Assembly (NCBI RefSeq): GCF_026013615.1 | Contig: NZ_JAPDPI010000022.1 | Coordinates: forward strand, 1-64,000 | From: Plebeiibacterium marinum | GTDB taxonomy: Bacteria > Bacteroidota > Bacteroidia > Bacteroidales > Marinilabiliaceae | Reading direction: 5' to 3' | Length of the DNA: 64,000 nucleotides | In this document: in pieces, positions 26,875-35,576 of the stretch | Layout: the number at the start of each line of letters is the position of its first letter | How positions within the stretch are numbered: position 1 is the stretch's first letter | Notes under the pieces: generated by a model | What the model was told of the DNA's origin: nothing | What the model saw: only the letters and a program-made list of their open reading frames with translations | Database searches by the model: none | Program-made: the position numbers and the translations under genes

Positions 26875-27888
26875 TTATGTAGAACCCCCGACTATCAGTT
26901 GTCCATCCAAATATACCACCCTTGGTTCCGGATCAGCAAAAGGACTTATTTTTATTCTTTGAAAAAGCATTTCTGCAGAAGTTTTTCCTATCTCTAAACC
27001 TTTAGGCTGGATGGCCGTGATCACAGGGTTATACATGCTTCGGAAAGGTTCTTCGCAAAAAGCTACTACCGAAATATCATTGGGAACAGGTAGTCCCTTG
27101 CTATAAATAGCTTGCATTACACCCGAGAGTGTTAAGTCGCTGATGGCAAAAATAGCATCCGGGGGATCAGGGAGTTCTAACAGGTCAATTGTTTTTCGTT
27201 TTGCTTCTTCTGGCCATTCACATGAAATAACATAGTCTTCGTTATACTCAATTCCATAATTCTTCAAGGCGGATTTGTATCCATTGAGCCTGTTTCTGCT
27301 AATTAATAAGTTAATGTTTCCTGTGCAGATGGCAATTTTTTTTCTTTGTTTGCTTATTAAATGAGATACAGCATCAAATGCTGCTGAAGTATCGTCAAGC
27401 AGAACCACATCAGTGTTTATATCCTGTACCACTCTGTCGTAAAAAACCATAGGTAATCCCATGTTGATAACCTGCTGAAAATGTGTAAAATCAGTTGTGG
27501 TTCTTGACACGGAGGCGATAATACCTTCCACATTGTTGGCGATTAAAATATCAAGGTTTTCAACTTCTCGCTCATACGATTCTTTTGATTGTAAGATCAA
27601 CAGGTTGTACCCGTATTTATGAACCACTTCTTCAATACCCTCAATTACAGAAGGAAGAAAAAAGTGTGAGATTTGAGGAGCTAATAGGCCTATTACTTTA
27701 CTTTTTTTATGGCGTAATGATGCTGCTACAGTATTAGGAACATAATGTAGTTTCTTTGCCATTCGTTTTACCATGTCCCTGGTTTTCTGACTTACATCCG
27801 GGTGGTCTTTTAAGGCTCTGCTAACTGTGGATTTATTTAAACCCAGCTTTTCTGCAATGTCTTTTAATGTGGCAGGATTTCTTTTCAT
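26875..27888 (-). CDS. LacI-family transcriptional regulator
   Basis: 337 aa. The N-terminal HTH ATLKDIAEKLGLNKSTVSRALKDHPDVSQKTR and hinge HYVPNTVAASLR are canonical, followed by a periplasmic-binding-like sugar domain (VIGLLAPQISHFFLPSVIEGI). It is divergent from the TonB receptor and shares a 217-bp region that carries two tandem 10-bp palindromes, the likely operators. It probably represses the receptor-phosphorylase cluster to its right, and the GPH/GH43 pair could be a second target. The inducer is unknown. Confidence 0.93.
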   Translation of the reverse strand: MKRNPATLKDIAEKLGLNKSTVSRALKDHPDVSQKTRDMVKRMAKKLHYVPNTVAASLRHKKSKVIGLLAPQISHFFLPSVIEGIEEVVHKYGYNLLILQSKESYEREVENLDILIANNVEGIIASVSRTTTDFTHFQQVINMGLPMVFYDRVVQDINTDVVLLDDTSAAFDAVSHLISKQRKKIAICTGNINLLISRNRLNGYKSALKNYGIEYNEDYVISCEWPEEAKRKTIDLLELPDPPDAIFAISDLTLSGVMQAIYSKGLPVPNDISVVAFCEEPFRSMYNPVITAIQPKGLEIGKTSAEMLFQRIKISPFADPEPRVVYLDGQLIVGGST

Positions 27889-27957
27889 TTTGAAGCTGTT
27901 TTATAAGAGAAAGATTAGTATTTGTATTCTGCAATAAAAATAATAAAAAAAGATATT

Positions 27958-27989
27958 AACAACAACCGGTTGTGCAACCGGTTGTTGTT
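27958..27989. promoter_or_regulatory. Double LacI-type operator, CAACCGGTTG-tg-CAACCGGTTG
   Basis: Two identical perfect palindromes (CAACCGGTTG at 27963-27972 and 27975-27984), 12 bp centre to centre, sit inside a larger perfect 15-bp inverted repeat with a 2-bp spacer. AACCGGTT has the central CCGG typical of LacI-family sites. The site lies between the divergent LacI gene and the TonB receptor, about 70 bp from the former and 117 bp from the latter. Confidence 0.8.
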
Positions 27990-28105
27990 GTAAGTGTCAT
28001 AAATACAGGGTTTGAGCTATTGTGTCGTATGTTAACAAATACTAAATTAGCATCATATTTATGAATTAAATACTAAAGCAGCTTCGGTTAATTAAAAAAA
28101 ATGTT

Positions 28106-30760
28106 ATGAAAAGATCCGTATTAATTATTGCAATGGTTGTTTTTTGCTCGTTGTATACAATGGCACAAAATGGAGTATTGAAAGGAAAGCTCACTGATAA
28201 AAATACAGGTGAGCCATTAGTGGGGGCAACAGTAATGATAAAGGGAACCAGTATTGGTACTATTACAAACTACGATGGTGATTATGAACTTACAGATCTA
28301 GAATCAGGACTTCAGACATTTGTAGCTGCCTTTATTGGGTATTCAGGTCAGGAAAAAGAAATAGAAATTGAGGCAGGTCAGACGGTAACTTTTGATTTTT
28401 TGCTGTATCAGGATTTGATTGGTTTAGATGAGGTTATGGTTACAGGTGTTGTAAACCAGAAGTCCGCATTAGAATCTAGTGTTGCTATGACAACGATCAA
28501 ACCAAAGTTTATAGAAGAATTTGGAGCAGTTACTACTGCAGAAATGTTTAAGGCCATTCCAGGTATACGCTCTGAATCATCAGGAGGTGAAGGAAATGCC
28601 AATATTGCAGTTCGTGGTGTTCCTGTTGCCTCAGGGGGATCAAAGTTTTTACAACTGCATGAGGATGGATTACCTATCCTTCAGTTTGGAGATATATCAT
28701 TTGGTAATGCAGATATATTCTTACGCGCCGATCAAACAGTAGGTCGTGTTGAAGCGCTAAAAGGTGGTAGTGCATCTACTTTTGCAAGTAACTCTCCTGC
28801 AGGTATTATTAACTTTATTAGTAAAACAGGTGATGTTGCAGGAGGTAGTATTGGAACAACCCTCGGGGTTAACTATAACTCTTTCCGTACTGATTTTGAG
28901 TATGGTTCTCCTATCGGTGATGATTTGAAATTTCATATTGGAGGATTCTTGCGCCAGGGGACAGGACCAAGAGATCCTGGTTATACTGGTAATTATGGAG
29001 GACAGATAAAGGCAAACATCACAAAAAGTTTTAAAAATGGTTATGCTCGTCTCTATTTTAAATATTTAAATGATAAGGCCATTAGTTATATGCCTATGCC
29101 TGTAATGGTAACAGGTACTACAAAAAATCCAACATATAAATCAATTCCTGGATTTGATTTGAAGAAGGGAACTTTACAAAGTTCAGAGTTTCTTTTACTA
29201 AACAGTACTGATGGTCAGGGAAACGGACGTATTAGCAATATTAAGGATGGTATGCATCCTGTTTCAAGTGCAGTTGGTGGTGAGTTCTCTTTTAATATTG
29301 GAGAGAATTGGCAACTTAAAGAGAAGTTTAGAATGGCCTTTACCAATGGAACATTTAACTCACCATTTCCAGCTCAGGTTGGTACTGCAGGTGATATAGC
29401 AGAAAGTATCGCTGGATCAGGTTATACATTAAGCTATGCTAATGGAGCTAATGCTGGTATCTCATTATCTTCTTCTCAAATTAGTACTCTTAATGGAAAT
29501 GGATTATTAATGAGAATACACACATTTGATGTGGAAATGGATAACTTGAATAATTTTACTAATGATGTTTTTATAACACGCAGGGTTGATAAAATGAAAG
29601 CTACTATAGGTTATTATAAAGCCTACCAAAAAATTGCAATGACCTGGTTGTGGCAAACCTATTTAACAGATGTGAGCGATGATGGTCCGCACTTAATGGA
29701 TATTTCAAGTGCAGATGGTTCGTTTAAAAGCGAAAATGGTTTGCTTTCGCACGGTACACCATACTGGGGACATATTACGAGAGGTTATGATATGACTTAT
29801 AATATCGATGCACCATATGCTAATATTGAATATGAAGTGTCTGATAATTTAAATATGGATGCTAGTATACGTTACGACTTTGGTAATGCAAATGGTTATT
29901 ATTTAGATAAAAACTTAGCAGCCACAGATGTAAACAAAGATGGAACTATTTCTTCTGTAGAACAGGAAGTTCCTATTCTGGATAACACGAATCCTAATAT
30001 GGTAGACTATAACTTTGATTATATGTCGTATTCGTTTGGAGTGAACTATAAGTTGAACAAAGATCAGGCTGTTTATGCCAGATACAGCAAAGGAGGCCGT
30101 GCCAATGCGGATCGCTTATTGTATACAAGCTTTTTGACAGAAGAAGGAAAGACTATAGAGGGATTAGATGCAGATAAAATTATTCAGGCAGAACTAGGCT
30201 ATAAATACAAATCGCCTAAGGTAGGTTTAATTGCTACTGGTTTTTACACTAAGATCAATGAGCAGAACGAGGAGTTTGGTCGTGCTATTAACAAAGAATT
30301 TCAAACAGTAGGTGTTGAACTTGAGGTTATTGCACAATTGGGTAAACTAAATATCAATTCCGGGGCAACTTATACTAATGCAGAAATTCTTAAGAGTATC
30401 AATTCTGATGAAGAAGGCAATACTCCTCGACGAGTACCTGCTTTATTATACAACATTAGTCCATCATATCCTTTAATGAGCAATAAACTAGTTTTAGGAT
30501 GCAGCTTGATTGGTACATCAAAAGTATACGCTCAGGATGATAATGCAATTGAACTTCCAGGGTATGCTTATTTAAATGCTTTCGCAACGTATAAAATCGC
30601 TAAAGGATTTACACTTAGAGCTAATATAAATAACATAACTAACACTTTAGGTTTTACAGAAATGGAAGGGGATGCTTTTGTTGATAACAGCACAAACTAT
30701 TTAAGGGCCCGACCAATTACAGGAACAGCATCTACAGTTACGCTAACTTATAAATTTTAA
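28106..30760 (+). CDS. TonB-dependent receptor with carboxypeptidase-like N-terminal domain
   Basis: 884 aa. After a signal peptide (SLYTMAQN) comes a carboxypeptidase D regulatory-like domain (GVLKGKLTDKNTGEPLVGATVMIKGTSIGTITNYDGDYEL), then the plug (LDEVMVTGV..., AEMFKAIPGIRS, SPAGIINFISKTG) and a 22-strand barrel to the C-terminal Phe (TLTYKF). It imports a ligand across the outer membrane using TonB energy. It is not a SusC type: it is shorter, lacks the SusC signature, and no SusD gene follows. The operator upstream and the downstream phosphorylase suggest a small sugar ligand. Confidence 0.93.
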   Translation: MKRSVLIIAMVVFCSLYTMAQNGVLKGKLTDKNTGEPLVGATVMIKGTSIGTITNYDGDYELTDLESGLQTFVAAFIGYSGQEKEIEIEAGQTVTFDFLLYQDLIGLDEVMVTGVVNQKSALESSVAMTTIKPKFIEEFGAVTTAEMFKAIPGIRSESSGGEGNANIAVRGVPVASGGSKFLQLHEDGLPILQFGDISFGNADIFLRADQTVGRVEALKGGSASTFASNSPAGIINFISKTGDVAGGSIGTTLGVNYNSFRTDFEYGSPIGDDLKFHIGGFLRQGTGPRDPGYTGNYGGQIKANITKSFKNGYARLYFKYLNDKAISYMPMPVMVTGTTKNPTYKSIPGFDLKKGTLQSSEFLLLNSTDGQGNGRISNIKDGMHPVSSAVGGEFSFNIGENWQLKEKFRMAFTNGTFNSPFPAQVGTAGDIAESIAGSGYTLSYANGANAGISLSSSQISTLNGNGLLMRIHTFDVEMDNLNNFTNDVFITRRVDKMKATIGYYKAYQKIAMTWLWQTYLTDVSDDGPHLMDISSADGSFKSENGLLSHGTPYWGHITRGYDMTYNIDAPYANIEYEVSDNLNMDASIRYDFGNANGYYLDKNLAATDVNKDGTISSVEQEVPILDNTNPNMVDYNFDYMSYSFGVNYKLNKDQAVYARYSKGGRANADRLLYTSFLTEEGKTIEGLDADKIIQAELGYKYKSPKVGLIATGFYTKINEQNEEFGRAINKEFQTVGVELEVIAQLGKLNINSGATYTNAEILKSINSDEEGNTPRRVPALLYNISPSYPLMSNKLVLGCSLIGTSKVYAQDDNAIELPGYAYLNAFATYKIAKGFTLRANINNITNTLGFTEMEGDAFVDNSTNYLRARPITGTASTVTLTYKF

Positions 30761-30767
30761 TTTAAGA

Positions 30768-30794
30768 ATAACCGGGAGTTTGTCTCCCGGTTAT
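30768..30794 (+). terminator. Intercistronic hairpin after the TonB receptor
   Basis: ATAACCGGGAG-tttgt-CTCCCGGTTAT is a perfect 11-bp stem between the receptor and kinase genes. No T-run follows, so it may stabilise the receptor mRNA 3' end or cause partial termination, making the receptor more abundant than the enzymes downstream. Confidence 0.6.
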
Positions 30795-30816
30795 AATCCC
30801 AGACAGATAATTTTAA

Positions 30817-30822
30817 AAGGAG
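30817..30822 (+). promoter_or_regulatory. Unusually good Shine-Dalgarno before the P-loop kinase (AAGGAG)
   Basis: AAGGAG lies 4 nt before the kinase ATG (AAGGAGATATATG). Canonical SD sites are rare in this phylum, so it marks the start and suggests efficient re-initiation after the hairpin. Confidence 0.6.
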
Positions 30823-30826
30823 ATAT

Positions 30827-31459
30827 ATGAATCCACATGAAAATGCAGCAAGCATAATAATTCCCAAATTGGTAGATAAGGTTAAAGGAAAGGGCGGACG
30901 GTATATTGTTACTTTGGCAGGAGAAAGTGGATGTGGAAAAACTGAAACGGGGAAAGCTTTGGTTAACGAATTTGCCAGACACAACATTAATGCTTTAGTA
31001 TTGGGGCAGGATAATTATTTTCATCTGGCTCCACTTGCAAATGATGCCCGGCGAAAAGCTGATCCTACCTGGCTTGGTCCCAGAAAAGAAGTGAATTTAA
31101 AATTGTTGAATCAGAATTTGAAAGAAGCCATTGGTGGAGCTGATCATATTGATGTTCAGTATATTGATTATGATACTAATGTGGAGTCAACCATTAAAAC
31201 TGATTTGAGAGGAATCGAAGTGGTTATTGTTGAAGGTACTTATACTTCGCTGTTAAAGAATATAGATACAAGGATTTTTATTGATGCGGATTATAATGAT
31301 ACCTTGAAATATAGAAAAATCAGAAACCGGGGCAATGAAGTGAATGATCCATTTGTTGAAGGAATTTTGGAAACAGAACACAAGATTATTTCAGGGCATA
31401 TATTCCTGGCCGATTTTATAATCAGCAAGGATTATGAGGTGGAAGAAGTTGAAAGATAA
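30827..31459 (+). CDS. Uridine-kinase-like P-loop kinase
   Basis: 210 aa. YIVTLAGESGCGKTETGKAL is a Walker A motif (GESGCGKT) of the uridine kinase/PRK superfamily. Then come the substrate-binding LGQDNYFHLAP, the Walker B-like VVIVEGTYTSLL and the lid R-rich KYRKIRNRG. The family phosphorylates nucleosides, phosphoribulose, pantothenate or D-glycerate. Sitting between a TonB receptor and a GH13_18 phosphorylase, it more probably phosphorylates the acceptor released by the phosphorylase than a nucleoside. That role is inferred from context. Confidence 0.75.
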   Translation: MNPHENAASIIIPKLVDKVKGKGGRYIVTLAGESGCGKTETGKALVNEFARHNINALVLGQDNYFHLAPLANDARRKADPTWLGPRKEVNLKLLNQNLKEAIGGADHIDVQYIDYDTNVESTIKTDLRGIEVVIVEGTYTSLLKNIDTRIFIDADYNDTLKYRKIRNRGNEVNDPFVEGILETEHKIISGHIFLADFIISKDYEVEEVER

Positions 31460-31482
31460 GGTAAAACTCCCCTATTGTAAAC

Positions 31483-33201
31483 ATGTATATGATGGACTCA
31501 TTAGATAATTTAGTAAAAGTTAATGCAGGGCCTATGCTAAATGCATATCCTGATAGCATTGGAGGAACGTTAGGGAATATGGTTAAATTCCTTAAAAGGG
31601 ATGAGCTTAAGGATGTATTTCGGTCCTTTTACATTTTACCCAGTGTTTTTAACACAGATTTGGATAGAGGGTTTTCTGTTATAGATTACAATTTAAATGA
31701 AATATTTGCATCTCAGGATGACTTGTCGGAACTGGGAAATTTGAATATTGCCTTAAAATTCGATTTTGTATTAAACCATTCTTCAGTCCTTTCAAAACAA
31801 TTTCAGGATATTTTGAAACATGGAGACAAATCTAAATATAAGGATTTCTTTATTCGGTGGAATAGCTTTTGGGATGGCTGTGGTTGTTTAACTGAAGGGG
31901 GATACATACAGCCTGATGAAAAGTATCTTAAAGATATGTTTTTCCGTAAGCCAGGGCTCCCGATATTGATGGTTCGTATGCCGGATGGGAAAGAGATACC
32001 TTATTGGAATACCTTTTATCAGGAAGTCAAGTATGAAAAGGTTGACGCTCAGGATCTGATGAGAGTTGCTGAGGTACAATATTCTTCGGCAATAAAGCTC
32101 GCTGAGCTGATTAATTGTGCTTTAGAAAAGGGGAAAACTCCTTCAGAAATTGATTTCGGCTGCTTTAAAAAGTATCAAAACATTGCCATTAGTTTGCTTG
32201 AATCCCGTAGAAAGTATTTGGGACAAATGGATTTGAATATTAAGTCGCCCCAAGTATGGGAATTTTATGAGGATACTCTTAAAAAACTATCAGGTTATGG
32301 TGCAGAGATTATTAGGCTTGATGCTTTTGCTTATGCCCCCAAAGAACCTGGATTACCTAATTTTTTAAATGATCCGGGAACCTGGGATTTGCTAGGCCGG
32401 GTTAAGAATATTGCCGATAAACACAATCTGACACTGCTACCCGAAATTCATTCAAAGTATGAGGAGAAAATACATGAAAAGTTAGCAGGTGAAGGTTATT
32501 TGACATATGACTTCTTTTTGCCGGGTTTAATTATTGATGCACTAGAAAGGAATACTAAAGAGGTTATTGTTCGTTGGATTAAGGATATTCTGGAAGAAAA
32601 TATCAAATGTGTGAATATGCTCGGTTGTCATGATGGTATTCCATTGCTTGATTTAAAAGGATTGTTAACCGATGATCAAATACAATCGTTGATAAATGTT
32701 GTTGTAAATAGAGGGGGCTTTGTTAAAGATTTGCATGGCAAAAAGAATATGTATTACCAGGTGAATGCTACTTATTATAGCGCCTTAGGAGAAGATGATA
32801 GAAAAATGTTGTTGGCAAGGGCAATACAGATTTTTATGCCAGGGAAACCCCAGGTTTGGTATCTGGATCTTTTGGCAGGGAAAAACGATCATGATGCAGT
32901 CGCAAAGGCAGGCCCGGGAGGTCATAAGGAGATTAATCGCACAAATCTGAATTTGGAAGATGCTTATTTATATTCACAAAAGGACGTTGTAGTCAAACAA
33001 TTATCTTTACTAAAGTTTAGAAATGTTTTTCCAGCGTTTGGATTTGATAGCAGATTAACGATTATGGACACAACATCGGAAATGCTTAAATTACAGTGGG
33101 AGAATAAGGGATATACAGCTACTCTTGAGGCAAATTTAAATGATTATTCATTTGCAATAGAAGCATTGAATGATAAAAATGAAACGGTTTATAAGTTTTA
33201 A
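31483..33201 (+). CDS. GH13 subfamily 18 glycoside phosphorylase (sucrose phosphorylase-like)
   Basis: 572 aa, longer than typical sucrose phosphorylases (~490-505 aa). The (beta/alpha)8 signatures of GH13_18 are present: KFDFVLNHSS, IIRLDAFAYAPKEP with nucleophile Asp280, LLPEIHSKY with acid/base Glu321, and MLGCHDGIPLLDLKG with stabiliser Asp384, then GKPQVWYLDLLAGKND. It would phosphorolyse an alpha-glucoside to alpha-glucose 1-phosphate. Family members act on sucrose, glucosylglycerate, glucosylglycerol or sucrose 6-phosphate. About 65 residues (about 182-247) are inserted between beta3 and the TFYQE/QMDLNIKSP segments, near where the acceptor would bind. The start could be any of three Met codons in MYMMDSL. 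No signal peptide, so cytoplasmic. Confidence 0.85.
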   Translation: MYMMDSLDNLVKVNAGPMLNAYPDSIGGTLGNMVKFLKRDELKDVFRSFYILPSVFNTDLDRGFSVIDYNLNEIFASQDDLSELGNLNIALKFDFVLNHSSVLSKQFQDILKHGDKSKYKDFFIRWNSFWDGCGCLTEGGYIQPDEKYLKDMFFRKPGLPILMVRMPDGKEIPYWNTFYQEVKYEKVDAQDLMRVAEVQYSSAIKLAELINCALEKGKTPSEIDFGCFKKYQNIAISLLESRRKYLGQMDLNIKSPQVWEFYEDTLKKLSGYGAEIIRLDAFAYAPKEPGLPNFLNDPGTWDLLGRVKNIADKHNLTLLPEIHSKYEEKIHEKLAGEGYLTYDFFLPGLIIDALERNTKEVIVRWIKDILEENIKCVNMLGCHDGIPLLDLKGLLTDDQIQSLINVVVNRGGFVKDLHGKKNMYYQVNATYYSALGEDDRKMLLARAIQIFMPGKPQVWYLDLLAGKNDHDAVAKAGPGGHKEINRTNLNLEDAYLYSQKDVVVKQLSLLKFRNVFPAFGFDSRLTIMDTTSEMLKLQWENKGYTATLEANLNDYSFAIEALNDKNETVYKF

Positions 33202-33202
33202 T

Positions 33203-34435
33203 ATGGGAAATTCAATTAGTGCACAGAGAAATACAAACATTGGCCTTATCAAATGGCTCACATTTTTAATGTTTACAATGTTTGCAATGACAACTGATGC
33301 TGTAGGGGTTATAATTCCTGAGGTAATGAAACAGTTTGATTTAAGTATGACAGCTGCAGGATTAATGCATTATGCACCAATGATTGCTATTGCCCTGGCT
33401 GGAATACTGCTTGGTTTTTTAGCAGATAAATTAGGAAGAAAGAAGACGATCATTATTGGTTTGGCACTATTTGCTCTAAATTCCTATCTTTTTATCATTG
33501 GAAATACCTTTGCCTTTTATTTGAGCTTAATGGTTATCTCAGGATTAGCTATTGGTGTTTTTAAAACGGCTGCCTTAGCATTAATCGGCGACATTTCAAA
33601 TTCAACAGATGAACATACTTCTACCATGAATGCTGTGGAAGGTTTTTTTGGGGTGGGGGCTATTATCGGGCCTTTTATCGTTTCTTACCTCTTAACTCAG
33701 GGGGTAGACTGGAAGTGGTTGTATGTGGTTGCAGCTACATTATGTGTAGTTTTAATTGTTATTGCCCTGATGGTAAAATATCCAGACACCAAAAAAACAA
33801 CAGAAGAACCTAATAATCTCAAGGGAACTTTAAAGATGATGAAAGATCCTTATGCTCTGGGGTTTTCTATGGGAGCATTTTTATATGTGGCAGTGGAGTG
33901 TGCCATTTATGTTTGGATGCCTACTTTGATTGAAGGATATCAAGGGGATTTTGAATTTGTAGCAACATATGCACTTTCTATTTTTTTTATTTTGCGTGCC
34001 AGTGGGCGTTTTTTAGGGGCCTGGCTAATGGCTCACTTTAATTGGTCATTGATGTTGAGCGTTTTTAGTGTGCTTATTTTAGTTTGCTTCATGGGGAGTG
34101 TTGTTGGGGGTATTAATTATGCAGTAATATTATTACCATTGTCAGGATTGTTTATGTCAGTTATATATCCAACAATTAATTCTAAAGGAATCAGCTGTTT
34201 TCCAAAAGCAAAACATGGTTCGGTTGCAGGTGTAATTTTGTTTTTTACGGCAGCAGGCGCAGCATTAGGCCCCTTGGCTATGGGTGCTGTGAGTGATGCT
34301 ATGGGGAGTGATGCTAAATATGGTTTTATTTTGGCAACGGTTTTTGCAGGAATTTTATTTTTAGGAACCTTAATTAATATCATTTACAATCCTGCGGAGA
34401 AAAGATTAAAGGAGCTAAACGAATCAGAGTATTAA
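33203..34435 (+). CDS. MFS transporter
   Basis: Annotated from the internal Met (MGNSISAQRN), 1 bp after the phosphorylase stop, giving 410 aa; the ORF's own upstream Met would overlap the phosphorylase by 32 bp. About twelve transmembrane segments are visible. The loop LGFLADKLGRKKTIIIG is the classical MFS motif A (G-x-L-A-D-x-x-G-R-K). It is the inner-membrane permease of the phosphorylase operon, presumably importing the intact glucoside that the TonB receptor delivers. It converges on citC. Confidence 0.88.
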   Translation: MGNSISAQRNTNIGLIKWLTFLMFTMFAMTTDAVGVIIPEVMKQFDLSMTAAGLMHYAPMIAIALAGILLGFLADKLGRKKTIIIGLALFALNSYLFIIGNTFAFYLSLMVISGLAIGVFKTAALALIGDISNSTDEHTSTMNAVEGFFGVGAIIGPFIVSYLLTQGVDWKWLYVVAATLCVVLIVIALMVKYPDTKKTTEEPNNLKGTLKMMKDPYALGFSMGAFLYVAVECAIYVWMPTLIEGYQGDFEFVATYALSIFFILRASGRFLGAWLMAHFNWSLMLSVFSVLILVCFMGSVVGGINYAVILLPLSGLFMSVIYPTINSKGISCFPKAKHGSVAGVILFFTAAGAALGPLAMGAVSDAMGSDAKYGFILATVFAGILFLGTLINIIYNPAEKRLKELNESEY

Positions 34436-34456
34436 CATACAAAACAGGATATTGTA

Positions 34457-34498
34457 GAGGGTTTGATGATTAGTATAAGGCTTAATTGTCAAACCTTC
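34457..34498. terminator. Hairpin between convergent MFS and citC genes
   Basis: GAGGGTTTGA pairs with TCAAACCTTC (one G-U) across a 22-nt loop, immediately before the citC stop. There is only a weak T-rich tail. Confidence 0.45.
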
Positions 34499-34499
34499 A

Positions 34500-35576
34500 T
34501 TAATGCCTGGCATCTGACTTTTGCAGTACCTGTTCAACCTTATCAATCAAACCATGATTGTTGATGTATCCCAAAGTTGATTTGGGTAATAGATCATATA
34601 ATACCTCTGTATTTCTGTTTTTTATCGCCTTCCTAACTTTGCTGGCACTGATATACTCCTTTTCGTTATCTTCAATTTCTCTTCTTTGGACTTCAATAAA
34701 CTCAATGTTGTAATCAGGAAGTATTTCCTTCATCACTTCATTATAGACTTTGGTAGTTGCACAGTAATTTTCGGTACCCACATATCTTTTTTTTATGCCT
34801 AAGGCCGGGGCTAAATGTTGGGCAAAAATATTAATGTCCAGCTCAGCTTGTTTTTTTGTTATGGTATCCACCATTTCGTTTTTAAGGAAATAATTTGGAA
34901 AGGTGGCACATGAAACCACGTATTCATCACCCTTTACTAAAACTACGTTTTTAAGGTGGGCAATCCCCTGGCGGATCATTTCAATCCTGTCCTTAAACGA
35001 AAAGGCGGAGCGCTCGCTTTCTACCACAAAAACATAAACCAACTGATTTTCAGAAGATGCCCTTTCAATTAAATACTGATGGCCTAAAGTAAATGGGTTG
35101 CAGTTCATAACAATGGCTGCTATTTCAGTTTCCTGCTTGTGGCTTTTGACCTTGTGTAGATAGTTTTTATAGTTGTTTATGTTTTTGTATCCAAATTCCA
35201 GTACCGATATCATAGGATCGGCTGATGCAATATGGTTGTATCCCAAACTTTCAAAACGGACAATGTTTTCCGGACGGGTAAATACAAAGGCCTGCTGATG
35301 ATTCACCATAACTTTTTCTGTTAAATGGGTTACCATAAAGGCAAAGGCACCGGATTCCCGGAAATGGGGAGCTACGGCCAAATATTTTAAAATTTTGCCA
35401 TGGTATGAGCCAACGCCAACAATGTCGTCATTTAGGTTGTATAGCATTGCAGAATATTCCACAGTTTTTTCATCAAAGTCAAAACCTAAAGGGGACATAA
35501 AGTCCTTGATTAGCTTTACATCAAATTTGCAGCTTAAATCTGCTTCTTCAATTCTGAAATCTGAATTCTCAATCAT
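34500..35576 (-). CDS. citC: [Citrate (pro-3S)-lyase] ligase
   Basis: 358 aa. It acetylates the thiol of the CitD prosthetic group with acetate and ATP, which activates citrate lyase. It has a GNAT-like N-terminal domain (LKYLAVAPHFRESGAFAFMVTHL) and a nucleotidyltransferase domain with NCNPFTLGHQYLIERAS (the TxGH-type motif) and the C-terminal EYISASKVRKAIKNR, which carries the ISASxVR ATP-binding signature. The start overlaps citXG by 8 nt, so it is the last gene of the citDEFXGC operon. Confidence 0.95.
   Translation of the reverse strand: MIENSDFRIEEADLSCKFDVKLIKDFMSPLGFDFDEKTVEYSAMLYNLNDDIVGVGSYHGKILKYLAVAPHFRESGAFAFMVTHLTEKVMVNHQQAFVFTRPENIVRFESLGYNHIASADPMISVLEFGYKNINNYKNYLHKVKSHKQETEIAAIVMNCNPFTLGHQYLIERASSENQLVYVFVVESERSAFSFKDRIEMIRQGIAHLKNVVLVKGDEYVVSCATFPNYFLKNEMVDTITKKQAELDINIFAQHLAPALGIKKRYVGTENYCATTKVYNEVMKEILPDYNIEFIEVQRREIEDNEKEYISASKVRKAIKNRNTEVLYDLLPKSTLGYINNHGLIDKVEQVLQKSDARH

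Noticed and set aside
30827-31459. True uridine kinase (udk) call
   Set aside because: The Walker A and fold fit the superfamily, but the context (phosphorylase operon) and substrate-loop differences do not support a nucleoside role, so no symbol was given.
28106-33201. A SusC/SusD polysaccharide utilisation locus
   Set aside because: The TonB receptor lacks the SusC signature and length, and no SusD-like lipoprotein follows.
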